A DNA stretch of 64,000 nt from an uncultured bacterium (GTDB taxonomy: Bacteria > Bipolaricaulota > Bipolaricaulia > RBG-16-55-9 > DRJF01). The stretch lies in contig CAJXGD010000004.1 of the NCBI GenBank assembly GCA_913053845.1, forward strand, positions 1-64,000. The letters run 5' to 3'. Positions 44,724-54,235 of the stretch are shown here, piece by piece. A program made the translations under genes and the position numbers. Below the pieces are notes generated by a model. It saw nothing but the letters and a program-made list of their open reading frames with translations, ran no database searches and had not been told where the DNA came from. Each line of letters opens with the position of its first letter. Position 1 is the first letter of the stretch.

Positions 44724-45769
44724 CACTCTAGCCTCACTCGGGGGTCAATGATCGCGTAGAGCACGTCAACGATCAGATTGGTCAAGACGACCCCGCCGCT
44801 GATGACCAGCGCCGTGCCCATGATGGCCGCGCTATCCAGTTGGGTGGCCGAAAAGACGAAGAAGTAACCCAAGCCGCGGTAGTTATATACCGTCTCGGTG
44901 ATCGCGCCGCCGGTGAAGAAACCCAGTACCAACAGGCCGCCGACGGTAACCGCGGAGATGAGCGCATTGCGGCGTGCGTGCTTCTTGATGACCACCCGTT
45001 CAGGCAGTCCCTTGGCCCGCGCGGTGCGCACGTAGTCCTGGCGGAGCACCTCCAACATCGAAGCGCGCATCACCCGGAGCAGGATGGCCCATTCGAGGAA
45101 GGAGATGGTGAAGACCGGACCGACCAGGTGGCGGAAGGCATTCCAGGTGATGTCCCAGCGCCAATTCAGGATCCCGTCAATGGTGTTCAAGCCGGTATAG
45201 CGGATGAAGTGGAAAGAGGTGAGATTGCTCACCACCAGGTCGGCCCAGGTGCTCAGGCGGCCGGGAGGGAACCAGCCCAAGATCCCAAAGAAGATTAAGA
45301 TGAGGAAGATCGCCAGCACGAAGGAAGGGAACCCCCAGCCTAAGATGGCCATAATGCGGGTGAGGTGATCTATAATCGTATTCTGTTTCACTGCAGAGAG
45401 GACCCCCAACCAGATCCCCACGATGATCACCGGGATGAAAGAGTAGATCGCCAGCTCCAGCGTTGCGGGAAAGTAGGCCGCGATGGCCTGACTGACCCAC
45501 ATATTGGCATAGGTTGACCAGCCAAGTTTTCCATGAAAGATATTGTCCAGCCAGTTGAGATAGCGCTCCCAGATTGGCCTATCTAGCCCGTAGGTGTGGA
45601 TGAGCCTCTCAACAGCGGCTGTCCCCCCATGAAGCTGCGTGGGGCTTGAGACGTAAGCCGCCAGTTGCTCTGCAGGGCTGAGCAGACTGAACATGGCGTA
45701 GGTGATCAGGGTGACGCCGAGAATAATGACGGGCAGGATAACCAAGCGACGGATGATAAAGGCGATCAT
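44723..45769 (-). CDS. Oligopeptide ABC transporter permease, DppB/OppB-type
   Basis: 348 residues, six transmembrane segments. The N-terminal MIAFIIRRLVILPVIILGVTLITYAMF and the motif YGLDRPIWERYLNWLDNIFHGKLGWS are typical of OppB/DppB. The EAA loop is YVRTARAKGLPERVVIKKHARRNALI. It pairs with DppC to form the channel served by the substrate-binding protein encoded upstream. A strong hairpin (45815-45844) lies between that gene and this one. Confidence 0.93.
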   Translation of the reverse strand: MIAFIIRRLVILPVIILGVTLITYAMFSLLSPAEQLAAYVSSPTQLHGGTAAVERLIHTYGLDRPIWERYLNWLDNIFHGKLGWSTYANMWVSQAIAAYFPATLELAIYSFIPVIIVGIWLGVLSAVKQNTIIDHLTRIMAILGWGFPSFVLAIFLILIFFGILGWFPPGRLSTWADLVVSNLTSFHFIRYTGLNTIDGILNWRWDITWNAFRHLVGPVFTISFLEWAILLRVMRASMLEVLRQDYVRTARAKGLPERVVIKKHARRNALISAVTVGGLLVLGFFTGGAITETVYNYRGLGYFFVFSATQLDSAAIMGTALVISGGVVLTNLIVDVLYAIIDPRVRLE

Positions 45770-45814
45770 GACTGTTCCATTCTACTCAGTTTCAAGAGGG
45801 TTAGCAAGGAGGAA

Positions 45815-45844
45815 GGGGGAGGGCCGCTGATGCGGTCCTCCCCC
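45815..45844 (-). terminator. Intercistronic hairpin after the peptide-binding protein gene
   Basis: A 13-bp stem with one G-U pair (45815-45827 with 45832-45844) and TGAT loop lies between binding-protein and permease genes. It probably causes partial termination or stabilises the 5' message so the binding protein exceeds the permeases. Confidence 0.55.
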
Positions 45845-45882
45845 ACCGTTCCGTACTACTTGCCTTGCTATGTCTAATAGTC

Positions 45883-48015
45883 CTACTTAGACATGTTGTA
45901 GAAGTATTGCCCCGGATAGAGGGGGTTATAGAACCAGCCTTTTACCCAGAGCTGCTCGTAGTGCCGTCCCAACGCCTGCACGGTCACCACCGAGGGTGCC
46001 TGCTCGAAGTACCATAGCTGCAACTTGTTGTAGTCCGCCTGGCGCTTGGCCTTGTTCAGCTCGACAGAAGCCGAGTTGATCAGAGCATCCCAGTGCGCCT
46101 TAGCGTAGTCGAGCAGCGTCTTCCCCTGGAAGCCGGAGAAGGCTCCGTAGCTGGCCATGAGGGGCACCACCCAGTCGTGCGGATCGTGGAAATCCTCCAA
46201 CCAGCCGATGACGAACATGGTCAAGTTGCCCGCGATCAGATCCTTGAGATACTGCGGCCAGGCCTCACTCTGGATCGTGATACTGAACTTGGGGTTGAGG
46301 TTCTGGATGTTCTTTTGGAAGATCTGGGTGGCCGTCTTGCGCTGAGCGTTGCCGGTGTTGTAGAGCAGCGTCAAGTCAAAGCCCTTGTTCCAGAGCTCGC
46401 CGGTCTTGTCCACGACGATCTGATCATCGCCCAGGGCCGAGGTCTCCAGCACGCCGTCGGGGCCGGGCTGAATGGTATCGCCCTTGATCACATCATCTTC
46501 GGTCAGCACTTGCGCCGAGTCCAGCACACCGTTGGGGCCGGCCACAATGTGGCCCGTGCCGCCCCAGGCCATCTGAAACTCCGCCTTGGCGTCGTTCATG
46601 CTGTAGAAGTAGATCGGGTTCTCTGGGTTGTTGAAGGGCAGGCTCGCCGGGATAGGTCCGGTCGGTTGAACCGCCTCGCCCAACCAGGCCTGTTGGATAT
46701 AGGTCTTGTATTGGAAGGCATAGGCGAAGCCCTTCCTGACGTTAATGTCACTGAAGAACTCTGGCGGCACGCCCTGGCCGTCCATCTTGCCGCTGCCGAT
46801 GTACTTGCTGGTGGGGTTGATGTCGTACTGGAAGTAGACACCTTGGTTGAGGTTCTCCCCCAGATCCTTGAAGAGGCGCAGAGTAGCGTTCTTGTTGCCG
46901 GTAGCCTGGCACTTGTCGCGGTTGGCCGGCATGGTGAAATCTGGGCCACCCGCCTTAGGGGTGCAGAGCTCAGCTACCAAGGGGTCAACTTGGCCAACGT
47001 TCTGGCGTGGGACGTAGATCATGTCCGCATCGCCCTTCTGGAAGAGCAAGAAGCGCGTGGAGAACTCGTCGATCCCCTCGATGATCGCTGTCTTCACCGC
47101 CGCCGAGGTGCGCCAGTAGTGATCATTGCGGACCAGGATGACCTTCTTGTTGACCCGATCCCAGCTGGCGAGCTTGTAGGGGCCGGTCCCGTTCATCTCG
47201 GAGAAGAGCTTGCTCTGCTCCGCCTTGGGATTGTGGAAGAAGCGCCAGGTCGCGGCACCGCCATTCCAGCCCCCGACTCCTTTGGAAGTGACCCAGGTCC
47301 AATCGACGATACTGCCCCAGTTGCCCACCAGGGTGGAGAGGAAGTAGGCCGCCGGTTTGGCCAGGCGGACGATGAAGTCGTTCCCCTTGATCTGAAAGTG
47401 TCCGGCCATCTCATTAAAGGCCTTCTGGTCCACCTGCTTCATCGTGGCCGTGTAGGTGCCGGGCTTAGTGGGGTCAAAGGCCTTAAGGTCCTTAGCGTAT
47501 TGATCGGCCACCCCCATCTTCTTGGCCACACCTGCGACGAAGCTGTCCCAGGTGCCGACGTTGAGAATGGGATCGAGCAGGATCCAGATTGGGCCGCCGG
47601 CGCGATCCTGGATGAGATCTCGCTCGAAGCTGTACTTAACAGTGAAGGGAGTCAGGTCGTCGCCGTTCTGGAACTTGACGCCCTGGCGAATGTGGAAGGT
47701 GTAGGTCAGACCATCTTTGCTGATCGTGCCGTCAGCCACGCTGGGGACGTTGGTCGACAACATAGGTACGAACTCCGAGGCGCTATCCGCCTTGGGGAAG
47801 ATGAGCGTGTCATAGACGTTCTGTATGACCTCTCCCGATGCGGTGTCATAGCCCCAGGCGGGGTCGAGCGTCTCCGGACCACCGATGGTAGCCTCGATGA
47901 GCGTATCGGGGTTCTTCACCTGATTTTGTGCCGCGGAAACGGCCCCGCCTGCCGTCGCGATGAGCAGCAACAAGGCCGCGCCCACTATCCAACGGAGATT
48001 GAGATGCCGCCACAT
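45883..48015 (-). CDS. Peptide/nickel-type ABC substrate-binding protein
   Basis: 710 residues, long for the SBP_bac_5 family (usually about 520-600). Signal peptide at 1 to about 30 (GGAVSAAQ) without an obvious lipobox. Family signatures: ETLDPAWGYDTASGEVIQNVYDTL near residue 50, FHIRQGVKFQNGDDLTPFTVKYSFER near 110, and GPYKLASWDRVNKKVILVRN near 280. A region near residues 485-540 contains two GPxGVL-type motifs (AGPNGVLDSA, PGPDGVLETS) each followed by an acidic DD stretch, unusual for the family. The ligand could be peptides or related small molecules. It has its own promoter at 48097-48124 and is followed by the hairpin at 45815. Confidence 0.9.
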   Translation of the reverse strand: MWRHLNLRWIVGAALLLLIATAGGAVSAAQNQVKNPDTLIEATIGGPETLDPAWGYDTASGEVIQNVYDTLIFPKADSASEFVPMLSTNVPSVADGTISKDGLTYTFHIRQGVKFQNGDDLTPFTVKYSFERDLIQDRAGGPIWILLDPILNVGTWDSFVAGVAKKMGVADQYAKDLKAFDPTKPGTYTATMKQVDQKAFNEMAGHFQIKGNDFIVRLAKPAAYFLSTLVGNWGSIVDWTWVTSKGVGGWNGGAATWRFFHNPKAEQSKLFSEMNGTGPYKLASWDRVNKKVILVRNDHYWRTSAAVKTAIIEGIDEFSTRFLLFQKGDADMIYVPRQNVGQVDPLVAELCTPKAGGPDFTMPANRDKCQATGNKNATLRLFKDLGENLNQGVYFQYDINPTSKYIGSGKMDGQGVPPEFFSDINVRKGFAYAFQYKTYIQQAWLGEAVQPTGPIPASLPFNNPENPIYFYSMNDAKAEFQMAWGGTGHIVAGPNGVLDSAQVLTEDDVIKGDTIQPGPDGVLETSALGDDQIVVDKTGELWNKGFDLTLLYNTGNAQRKTATQIFQKNIQNLNPKFSITIQSEAWPQYLKDLIAGNLTMFVIGWLEDFHDPHDWVVPLMASYGAFSGFQGKTLLDYAKAHWDALINSASVELNKAKRQADYNKLQLWYFEQAPSVVTVQALGRHYEQLWVKGWFYNPLYPGQYFYNMSK

Positions 48016-48096
48016 AAAGACCTCCTAATTTTTTAAGGGACTCGGCCAGTGAGCCCTTTAGGGGTTCCTCTGTCCTGGCCCCTGACTTATCTAATT

Positions 48097-48124
48097 ATTA
48101 TAGCACAATACCCTAAAAAGTCAA
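48097..48124 (-). promoter_or_regulatory. Promoter of the oligopeptide transporter operon
   Basis: On the minus strand TTGACT (48119-48124), 16-bp spacer, TATAAT (48097-48102). About 82 nt upstream of the binding-protein start, whose RBS AGGAGGT is near 48022. Confidence 0.72.
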
Positions 48125-48253
48125 GAGTACGAAAAGAGATCATTACCAGGGAGAAGTATGATTATAGCTTAAAAAAGCGGGCATCCTTTGACCACTGTCT
48201 CTACCGAATTTGTTGCTTAGCTCTGCCCCAAAAGGGCCTGCGCTATTGGCGAC

Positions 48254-49387
48254 CTAGGCCTCGGCCGGCTGTGCGGCGGCCAGCGCCTCCAGTGAGCGCT
48301 CGCTCTCGCGATCGAAGAGGTGCAGTTTGCGAGTGTTGACCGAGAGGACCAGCTCCTGATCGATCGGCACCTGCAAGTTGGGCTCGAGCTTGACCACCAC
48401 TTCGCTGCCGGCCAGATCACCGTAGATGATCTGCTCCGGGCCCAACGGCTCTACTACCCTGACCCTTATCGGGAAAGCATTGCTTTCTTGACCATCGCTC
48501 GCTTGCCGGGGCTTAAAATCCTCCGGTCGAATGCCCACAATGACCTCTCGCCCGACATGATCGCTCAGCCGGGCAGCCTTCTCCTTGGTCAGCATCAGTT
48601 TAAAAGCCTCTCCCTCGGCATAAATATCGCTCCCTGTGCTTACCAGACGGGCGTTCAAAAAATTCATCGCCGGGCTGCCTAGAAAACCGGCGACGAAAAC
48701 GTTCTGCGGATGTTCATAGAGCCGCTGCGGCTGATCAACCTGTTGCAATACCCCGTCCTTCATCACCGCCACCCGCTGGCCCAGGGTCATCGCCTCAACC
48801 TGGTCGTGGGTGACGTAGATCGTCGTCGTCGCCAGTTGGCGGTGGAGGGCTTGCAGCTCGGCCCTCATGCGCACCCGCAGCTTGGCATCCAGATTCGAGA
48901 GGGGCTCATCGAACAAGAAGACTTGGGGGTCGCGCACGATCGCCCGCCCCAGGGCCACCCGCTGGCGCTGACCGCCGGAGAGTGCCTTGGGTTTGTTCTT
49001 GAGCTTATTGGTGATCCCCAGCAGTTGGCCCACCCGCTCGACCCGCTCGTTGATCTCACTTTTGGGGAAGTGGCGCAGCTTGAGGCCAAAGGCCATATTG
49101 TTATAGACGTCCATGTGCGGATAGAGGGCATAGTTCTGGAAGACCATCGCGATATCACGGTCCTTGGGCGGGACGTCGTTGACGATGCGATCCCCGATCC
49201 AGATCTCCCCTGAGCTGACCTCCTCCAGGCCGGCGACCATGCGCAGCAGGGTAGTCTTGCCACAGCCGGAGGGGCCTACCAGCACCATGAACTGTCCCTC
49301 CTCGATCTCCAGATCGAGCGAGTGCACCGCGGTGAAATCGCCGAAACGCTTGCCGACGCTTTTCAAGATCACTTTGGCCAACTTCAT
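48254..49387 (-). CDS. ugpC: ABC transporter ATPase, UgpC/MalK type
   Basis: A 377-residue carbohydrate-type importer ATPase. Walker A GPSGCGKTT lies near residue 39, signature LSGGQRQRVALGRAI near 136, Walker B VFLFDEPLSNLD near 155, and H-loop YVTHDQVEAMTLGQ. The C-terminal MalK/TOBE regulatory domain (about 235-377) completes it. It starts with AGGAGGT upstream and is 45 bp after the PiT gene at the distal end of the glycerol-phosphate island. It is the only importer ATPase in the island, so it most likely serves the UgpB/A/E permease 12 kb away; the assignment rests on context. A MsmK-like shared ATPase is possible. Confidence 0.85.
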   Translation of the reverse strand: MKLAKVILKSVGKRFGDFTAVHSLDLEIEEGQFMVLVGPSGCGKTTLLRMVAGLEEVSSGEIWIGDRIVNDVPPKDRDIAMVFQNYALYPHMDVYNNMAFGLKLRHFPKSEINERVERVGQLLGITNKLKNKPKALSGGQRQRVALGRAIVRDPQVFLFDEPLSNLDAKLRVRMRAELQALHRQLATTTIYVTHDQVEAMTLGQRVAVMKDGVLQQVDQPQRLYEHPQNVFVAGFLGSPAMNFLNARLVSTGSDIYAEGEAFKLMLTKEKAARLSDHVGREVIVGIRPEDFKPRQASDGQESNAFPIRVRVVEPLGPEQIIYGDLAGSEVVVKLEPNLQVPIDQELVLSVNTRKLHLFDRESERSLEALAAAQPAEA

Positions 49388-49432
49388 CGACCTCCTTTAG
49401 CGCGTTGATTATGGGTAAAGTTTCGCAAGAAT

Positions 49433-50383
49433 TCAACCGATCAATCTGCCGATTAACTTGTAGAGCACAAAGGCCAACAGCCCGGCAGCGGTAGGGGTGA
49501 GAACCCAACCGAGCGTGATCATGAACACTTTAGCGCGACTGACCGCCCGGACCCCTTTGACCAGACCAATCCCGACCAATGCCCCCACGTTGAGCTGGGA
49601 GAGTGAGACCGGGATGCCCACGACGGCAAAGAGGTGCGTGACCAGCGCGACGGAGGTCTGGGTGGCAAAAGCGCTCAATGGATCAAGCTGCGTGATGCCG
49701 CCGGCGACCGTCTCCGTTACCCCGCCGGCATAGGTCACAGCGCCAAGGGCCACCGCTGCTACGCCCAGCAAGATGATCCAGTCCGAGTGATAACCCAGAT
49801 TGGCCAACGGGCCGATCGCGTTGCCGATGTTGTTCGCTCCCCAGGAGTAGGAGGCGTAGCCGGCAGAGATGATCACCGTATAGTTCAGCAAATGGTCCCA
49901 GAGGCTCACCCGGTGCAGCAGGCGCAAGGGCAATGCCACGAAATAATATATCAGCTGAGAGAGTATCAGCGCCAGGAGCGGCGAAAAAACCCATACGGCA
50001 ATAATGTCCAGCACCAGCGAGAAATGCACCGGCAGGCCTACCGCCAGGCCTATCCCGGTCATCGCTCCCACGATCGCCTGCGAGGTGGAGACGGGCAGCT
50101 TGAGCAAGACGACGGGCAAGGTGACCGCGAGTCCCGCGGAGAGCATGGCGATGAACAGGGCCACCGGCGGGAGCGGAGCGGAGACGATGCCCTGCCCCAC
50201 CGTCCCAATCACTCGGCCGCCTTCCAACAGGGCCCCGGCGGCTGCGGCCAAGATGACCAGCAGGATCGCCCGCCGATAGGAGATCAGTCCTGAGCCGACC
50301 GCAGGTCCAATGCAGTTGGCGCTATCGTTGGCCCCTAGGTTCCAGCCCAGGTAGGCCGCGGCCAGCAGGAGCAAGGCGGTCAT
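49433..50383 (-). CDS. PiT-family inorganic phosphate transporter
   Basis: 316 residues, about ten transmembrane segments and the two inverted family repeats: LGWNLGANDSANCIGPAVGSGLISYRRAI near residue 13 and the second GANNIGNAIGPLANLGYHSDW near 185. PiT proteins transport metal-phosphate with protons or Na+, mainly inward but reversibly. DUF47 is encoded 24 bp before it. Within a glycerophosphate catabolic island it may export or recycle phosphate (inference). Confidence 0.92.
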   Translation of the reverse strand: MTALLLLAAAYLGWNLGANDSANCIGPAVGSGLISYRRAILLVILAAAAGALLEGGRVIGTVGQGIVSAPLPPVALFIAMLSAGLAVTLPVVLLKLPVSTSQAIVGAMTGIGLAVGLPVHFSLVLDIIAVWVFSPLLALILSQLIYYFVALPLRLLHRVSLWDHLLNYTVIISAGYASYSWGANNIGNAIGPLANLGYHSDWIILLGVAAVALGAVTYAGGVTETVAGGITQLDPLSAFATQTSVALVTHLFAVVGIPVSLSQLNVGALVGIGLVKGVRAVSRAKVFMITLGWVLTPTAAGLLAFVLYKLIGRLIG

Positions 50384-50407
50384 GGTTGAGCGCTCGGCGC
50401 GCCTCCG

Positions 50408-51088
50408 CTAGCGGGAGGTCATGATCCGGGCCCGCCCCGCCGCGTTCTCGATGTGATCGATCACGTCGCCGATCTGCAGCATAATCTGAACCAAATGATA
50501 CTTACTGAAAGCATCGAGCTCCTCTTGACGATAGATCAGTTTGATCAACTTCCCTTCGATCAGATCGGTCTGATGCTCCAACAGGTTGAGCTCCGCAATC
50601 AGCTTCCAGACTTGATCGACCTTGGCGCGGGTGAAGCCGGTCTCCAGCACCAAGCGCAGCCGCCGGCCCATCTCTCGGTAGACCCGCACAGTCTCGAGCA
50701 TCTTCTGTCGGAACTCCTCCAGGCCTTGCCGCATTCCCTCGGTCAACTCGACCTGTAATAGCGGCAACAACCCGGCGGCGTCCTGGCAGCTATCGGCTAC
50801 TTTGTCCTGCTGCCAAAGGAAGTTGAGCAGATCGGAGCGGGCGATGGGCATGAAGGAGTCGGAGCGCGGCAGGCTGCCCCGCAGTCGGACCTTGAGCAGG
50901 TCCGCCTCATGCTCCAGCTGGGAGATATGCCGACTCTGCTCTTCAACCGGCTTGTCCTCGAGATAATCCTGGATCGCTCCGGCCAGCGCCTCGACCGTCT
51001 CACAGACTTTGTCCGCATGACACTCCAACAGGTCAAATGAAGGTGATTGATAGATCAGCTTGCGCAGCAGCTTAAGCAATCTCTCCAT
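50408..51088 (-). CDS. DUF47/PhoU-like regulator of PiT
   Basis: 226 residues, all helical and PhoU-like (TIGR00153). It has a C-E-T-V motif (ECHADKVCETVEALAGAIQDYLEDKP) and LEHEADLLKVRLRGSLPRSDSFMPIARSDLLNFLWQQDKVAD, then VWKLIAELNLLEHQTDLIEGKLIKLIYRQ. These proteins usually precede PiT genes and tune phosphate uptake. The ATG overlaps the glpD stop by one base (TGATG). Confidence 0.92.
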   Translation of the reverse strand: MERLLKLLRKLIYQSPSFDLLECHADKVCETVEALAGAIQDYLEDKPVEEQSRHISQLEHEADLLKVRLRGSLPRSDSFMPIARSDLLNFLWQQDKVADSCQDAAGLLPLLQVELTEGMRQGLEEFRQKMLETVRVYREMGRRLRLVLETGFTRAKVDQVWKLIAELNLLEHQTDLIEGKLIKLIYRQEELDAFSKYHLVQIMLQIGDVIDHIENAAGRARIMTSR

Positions 51089-52710
51089 CAGCGCCTCACC
51101 TTGCTATGGAAGGCCTGGCCGCCTGTCAGCTCCAGCCTGGCCCGATAATCGGCCTGGTCCTGCTCGGCCTGTCCCGCATCCCAGTCCAGCCGCTCGCCGA
51201 TGAGCTTGCTCACTTGAGCCAGATAATCCAGTCCCTGACCGGCGGCAAGCCCCAGCCCCGAGCGGTGCAGTAAGAAGTCCGCCGAGCTACAGACCATCTC
51301 TCGCTCCAAGCCGTAGACCACTTGGGCTCTGATCTCCGGGCGCTGAGGACAGAGCTGCTCTCCCAGCTTCGGCTCTCGCTCAACTAACTCTAAGACCTCC
51401 TCGAACTTCGTCCCGTAAGTCCGGATCAAGCTTTCGATCTGCTCCGCCGCCAGACCTAAGCGCTCATAGCTCGTCTGGGCCTGCCCGATATAGCTCGGCA
51501 GATCGGTGATTGCTCCGCCGTAGAGCGGCAGCTCCCTGGTCCGGCAGCGACCCGCCCGGCCCAGCTTCCCCGCAACGCGATTGACCACCTCCCGGGCCAG
51601 CTCACGATAGGTGGTCAGCTTGCCACCTACCAGCGAGATCAGACCCACTAAGCCATCTTTGCTGTGCTCGATGATCCGGTGGCCGCGGGGCACGCGCGAG
51701 GGGGCCACCCCTTCCAGCCTGATCAGCGAGCGCACCCCGGCGATTGTATAGAGAATATCGGGCCGCAGTTTGGGGAAGAAGCGCCGCGTTTCCTCCAATA
51801 AATATTGCACTTCATCGTCATGGGCGCTCAAGCGATCCAAATCATTCTCGAAGTCCGTGTCGGTCGTCCCGATCAGGCTATACTCCTGCCAGGGGATGGC
51901 GAAGAACAGCCGCCCGTCGCGCCGGGCCAGCATCACGATGGCATGTCTGGTGAAGCGCGGCATGACTAGGTGAATTCCCTTGGTCTTCCTGACCAGTTGT
52001 GGCAGGCCCAGCGGGCCGTTCAACCGGTCAACCCAGGGGCCGGTGGCGTTGACCGTCCACTTAGCCCGGATCTCCTGGGTTCTGCCAGAGAGCTCGTCGC
52101 AGACCAGCGCCCCGCTGACGCGCCGATCCTGCACCAGAAAGCGCATCACTGTGGCATGATTGGCCAACTGCGCACCGTAGTCCGCGGCCGAGAGGGCGTT
52201 CTCCACGCAGAGCCGCTCGGGATAGCTCGCCTGACCGTCGTAATAAAGCGCCCCGCCCCGCAAGCCCTCTGAACGCAGCCCCGGCTCCAACCGGAGCAGC
52301 TCGGCCGCAGAGAGCCCCCGATGGCCGGGCAGGCTGCTGCCCCAGGAGAGCAGATCATAAAGCGTCAGGCCCAGTCTGACCATCGCCGGGCCATAGCGGT
52401 CGCCGTGGTAGACGGGCGTGATGAAGGGCAAGGATTTGACCAGGTGCGGGGCGATACGCAGCAACACTTCTCGCTCCTTCATCGCCTCACGGACCAGCTT
52501 GAAGTCGAAGAGCTCGAGATAACGCAGCCCGCCGTGGATCAGGCGCGTAGAGCGCGAGGTCGTGCCATAGCCGAAGTCCTCCTTCTCCACCAAGGCCGTC
52601 TTCAAGCCGCGCAGGGCCGCATCGCGGGCGATCCCTGTGCCCACGATACCCCCACCGATGATCAGGAGGTCGAACCGCTGGCCAGACATGGCTGCCAGCT
52701 CGCGTTTCAT
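51088..52710 (-). CDS. glpD: FAD-dependent glycerol-3-phosphate dehydrogenase
   Basis: Oxidises glycerol-3-phosphate to dihydroxyacetone phosphate at the membrane, passing electrons to quinone. 540 residues. The N-terminal dinucleotide motif is LLIIGGGIVGTGIARDAALRG (about 14-34), then GTTSRSTRLIHGGLRYLE, NATGPWVDRL and the C-terminal GlpD domain (about 390-540). Start ATG 52710 follows AAGGAGGAGC and overlaps the glpK stop as ATGA. Part of the glycerol-phosphate island. Confidence 0.95.
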   Translation of the reverse strand: MKRELAAMSGQRFDLLIIGGGIVGTGIARDAALRGLKTALVEKEDFGYGTTSRSTRLIHGGLRYLELFDFKLVREAMKEREVLLRIAPHLVKSLPFITPVYHGDRYGPAMVRLGLTLYDLLSWGSSLPGHRGLSAAELLRLEPGLRSEGLRGGALYYDGQASYPERLCVENALSAADYGAQLANHATVMRFLVQDRRVSGALVCDELSGRTQEIRAKWTVNATGPWVDRLNGPLGLPQLVRKTKGIHLVMPRFTRHAIVMLARRDGRLFFAIPWQEYSLIGTTDTDFENDLDRLSAHDDEVQYLLEETRRFFPKLRPDILYTIAGVRSLIRLEGVAPSRVPRGHRIIEHSKDGLVGLISLVGGKLTTYRELAREVVNRVAGKLGRAGRCRTRELPLYGGAITDLPSYIGQAQTSYERLGLAAEQIESLIRTYGTKFEEVLELVEREPKLGEQLCPQRPEIRAQVVYGLEREMVCSSADFLLHRSGLGLAAGQGLDYLAQVSKLIGERLDWDAGQAEQDQADYRARLELTGGQAFHSKVRR

Positions 52711-54212
52711 CTCGCTTGCTCCTCCTTGGCCCAGCCCCGTGAGCGCTCTATCGCCCGGAGCCAACCGCGATAGAGCGCTGCCCGCCGCTCCACCGTCATC
52801 TGGGGGGTGAATACCCGCTCGATCTTCCGGCTCGCCTGTAGCTCTCTCTTGTCGGTCCAGTAGCCGACGGCCAGGCCGGCGGCGTAGGCCGCGCCCAGCG
52901 CAGTCGCTTCCAGCCCCGCCGCGCGCAGAACCGGGATGCCCAGAATATCGCTCTGAAACTGACAGAGGAAGTTGTTGGCCGCGGCGCCGCCGTCCACCTT
53001 GAGCTCGCCGAACACCAAATCGGCGTCGGCCTCCATCGCCTGCACCACGTCACGGGTGCGATAGGCCATCGCTTCCAGCGCCGCCCGGACCAGCTCGGCC
53101 CGGCCGCTCCCGCCGGTCAAGCCAATAATTAGTCCCCTGGCATAGGGATCCCAATAGGGCGCGCCCAGACCGGCCAGCGCCGGGACGAAGTAGACCCCGC
53201 CGGTATCGGCCACCGAGAGTGCCAACTCTTCTGTTTGAGCAGCCTGCTCGATAATGCCCAGGCCGTCGCGCAGCCATTGCACCAGCGCCCCGCCGGCAAA
53301 TACAGAACCCTCTAGGGCATAGCTGACCTGCTCGCCGGGCGGAGCGCCGGCGATGGTCGTCAGCAGGCCGTGTTGGCTTTTGACCACCCGTCTACCAGTA
53401 TTCAGCAAGAGAAATAAGCCAGTGCCGTAGGTATTCTTTGCCTCGCCCGCCTCCCAGGCCAACTGGCCGAAGAGCGCCGCTTGCTGGTCCCCCAGATCGC
53501 CGCAGACCGGGACATGGCCAAAGGTGTGGGCCCGGCCGTAAAAGTCTGGCTCGGAGCTGGGCCTGACTTCGGGGAGCATCTGGGGCGGAATCCCAAATAG
53601 ATCTAATAGATCCTCGTCCCAAGCCAAGCGGTGAATATCGAAGAGCATCGTGCGTGAGGCGTTGGTGTAATCTGTGATATGTTGCCCGGTGAGCTGCCAG
53701 ATCAGCCAGCTATCTATCGTGCCAAAACAGGCCTGTCCACGCTCAGCCTGCTCGCGCAGTCCGGCGACGTTCTGCAGCAGCCATTCCAGCTTGGTGGCCG
53801 AGAAATAGGGGTCGAGCGAGAGGCCGGTGCGCTCCCGGACCAACTCCTGGTAACCCAGCGCTCGCAGCTCGGCGCAGCGCACTGCGGTCCGGCGGTCCTG
53901 CCAGACGATGGCATGGTAAAGCGGCCGGCCCGTCTTGCGCTCCCAGACTACCGTGGTCTCGCGCTGGTCGCTGATACCGATGGCCACCAATTCTTCTGAG
54001 CGCAAATCTGCCTGACGCAACGCTTGGTCAATTACCCGCCGGGCGTTCTCCCAAATCTCGGCCGGATCATGCTCCACCCAACCGGGGTGGGGATAGAGCT
54101 GCCGATGCTCCAGATAGGCCTGGGCGACCGGCCTACTCGCCCGATCGAAAACGATAAAGCGCGTGCCGGTCGTCCCCTGATCGAGTGCGCCGATATATTT
54201 CTCGCTCTGCAT
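52707..54212 (-). CDS. glpK: Glycerol kinase
   Basis: Phosphorylates glycerol to glycerol-3-phosphate with ATP. 501 residues of the FGGY family. The phosphate loop is GALDQGTTGTRFIVFD (about 8-23), the FGGY signature 2 region is GGSGRAELVRAALEAMAYRTRDVV, and EGSVFAGGALVQWLRDGLG is typical. Both glycerol from the HAD phosphatase or diffusion and direct G3P can thus enter GlpD. Overlaps glpD by 4 bp and starts 23 bp after the HAD gene. Confidence 0.96.
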   Translation of the reverse strand: MQSEKYIGALDQGTTGTRFIVFDRASRPVAQAYLEHRQLYPHPGWVEHDPAEIWENARRVIDQALRQADLRSEELVAIGISDQRETTVVWERKTGRPLYHAIVWQDRRTAVRCAELRALGYQELVRERTGLSLDPYFSATKLEWLLQNVAGLREQAERGQACFGTIDSWLIWQLTGQHITDYTNASRTMLFDIHRLAWDEDLLDLFGIPPQMLPEVRPSSEPDFYGRAHTFGHVPVCGDLGDQQAALFGQLAWEAGEAKNTYGTGLFLLLNTGRRVVKSQHGLLTTIAGAPPGEQVSYALEGSVFAGGALVQWLRDGLGIIEQAAQTEELALSVADTGGVYFVPALAGLGAPYWDPYARGLIIGLTGGSGRAELVRAALEAMAYRTRDVVQAMEADADLVFGELKVDGGAAANNFLCQFQSDILGIPVLRAAGLEATALGAAYAAGLAVGYWTDKRELQASRKIERVFTPQMTVERRAALYRGWLRAIERSRGWAKEEQAR

Positions 54213-54235
54213 AAGCGATCAATTCCTATTCGTAT

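Noticed and set aside
46093-48036. 647-codon open frame on the plus strand opposite the peptide-binding protein gene
   Set aside because: It mirrors the codons of a strongly supported gene, has no family-like motifs or signal peptide and no ribosome-binding site; high-GC shadow frame.
48049-48339. 96-codon plus-strand frame between the ugpC and peptide-binding genes
   Set aside because: It crosses the minus-strand promoter and the end of ugpC, and its protein has no coherent pattern.
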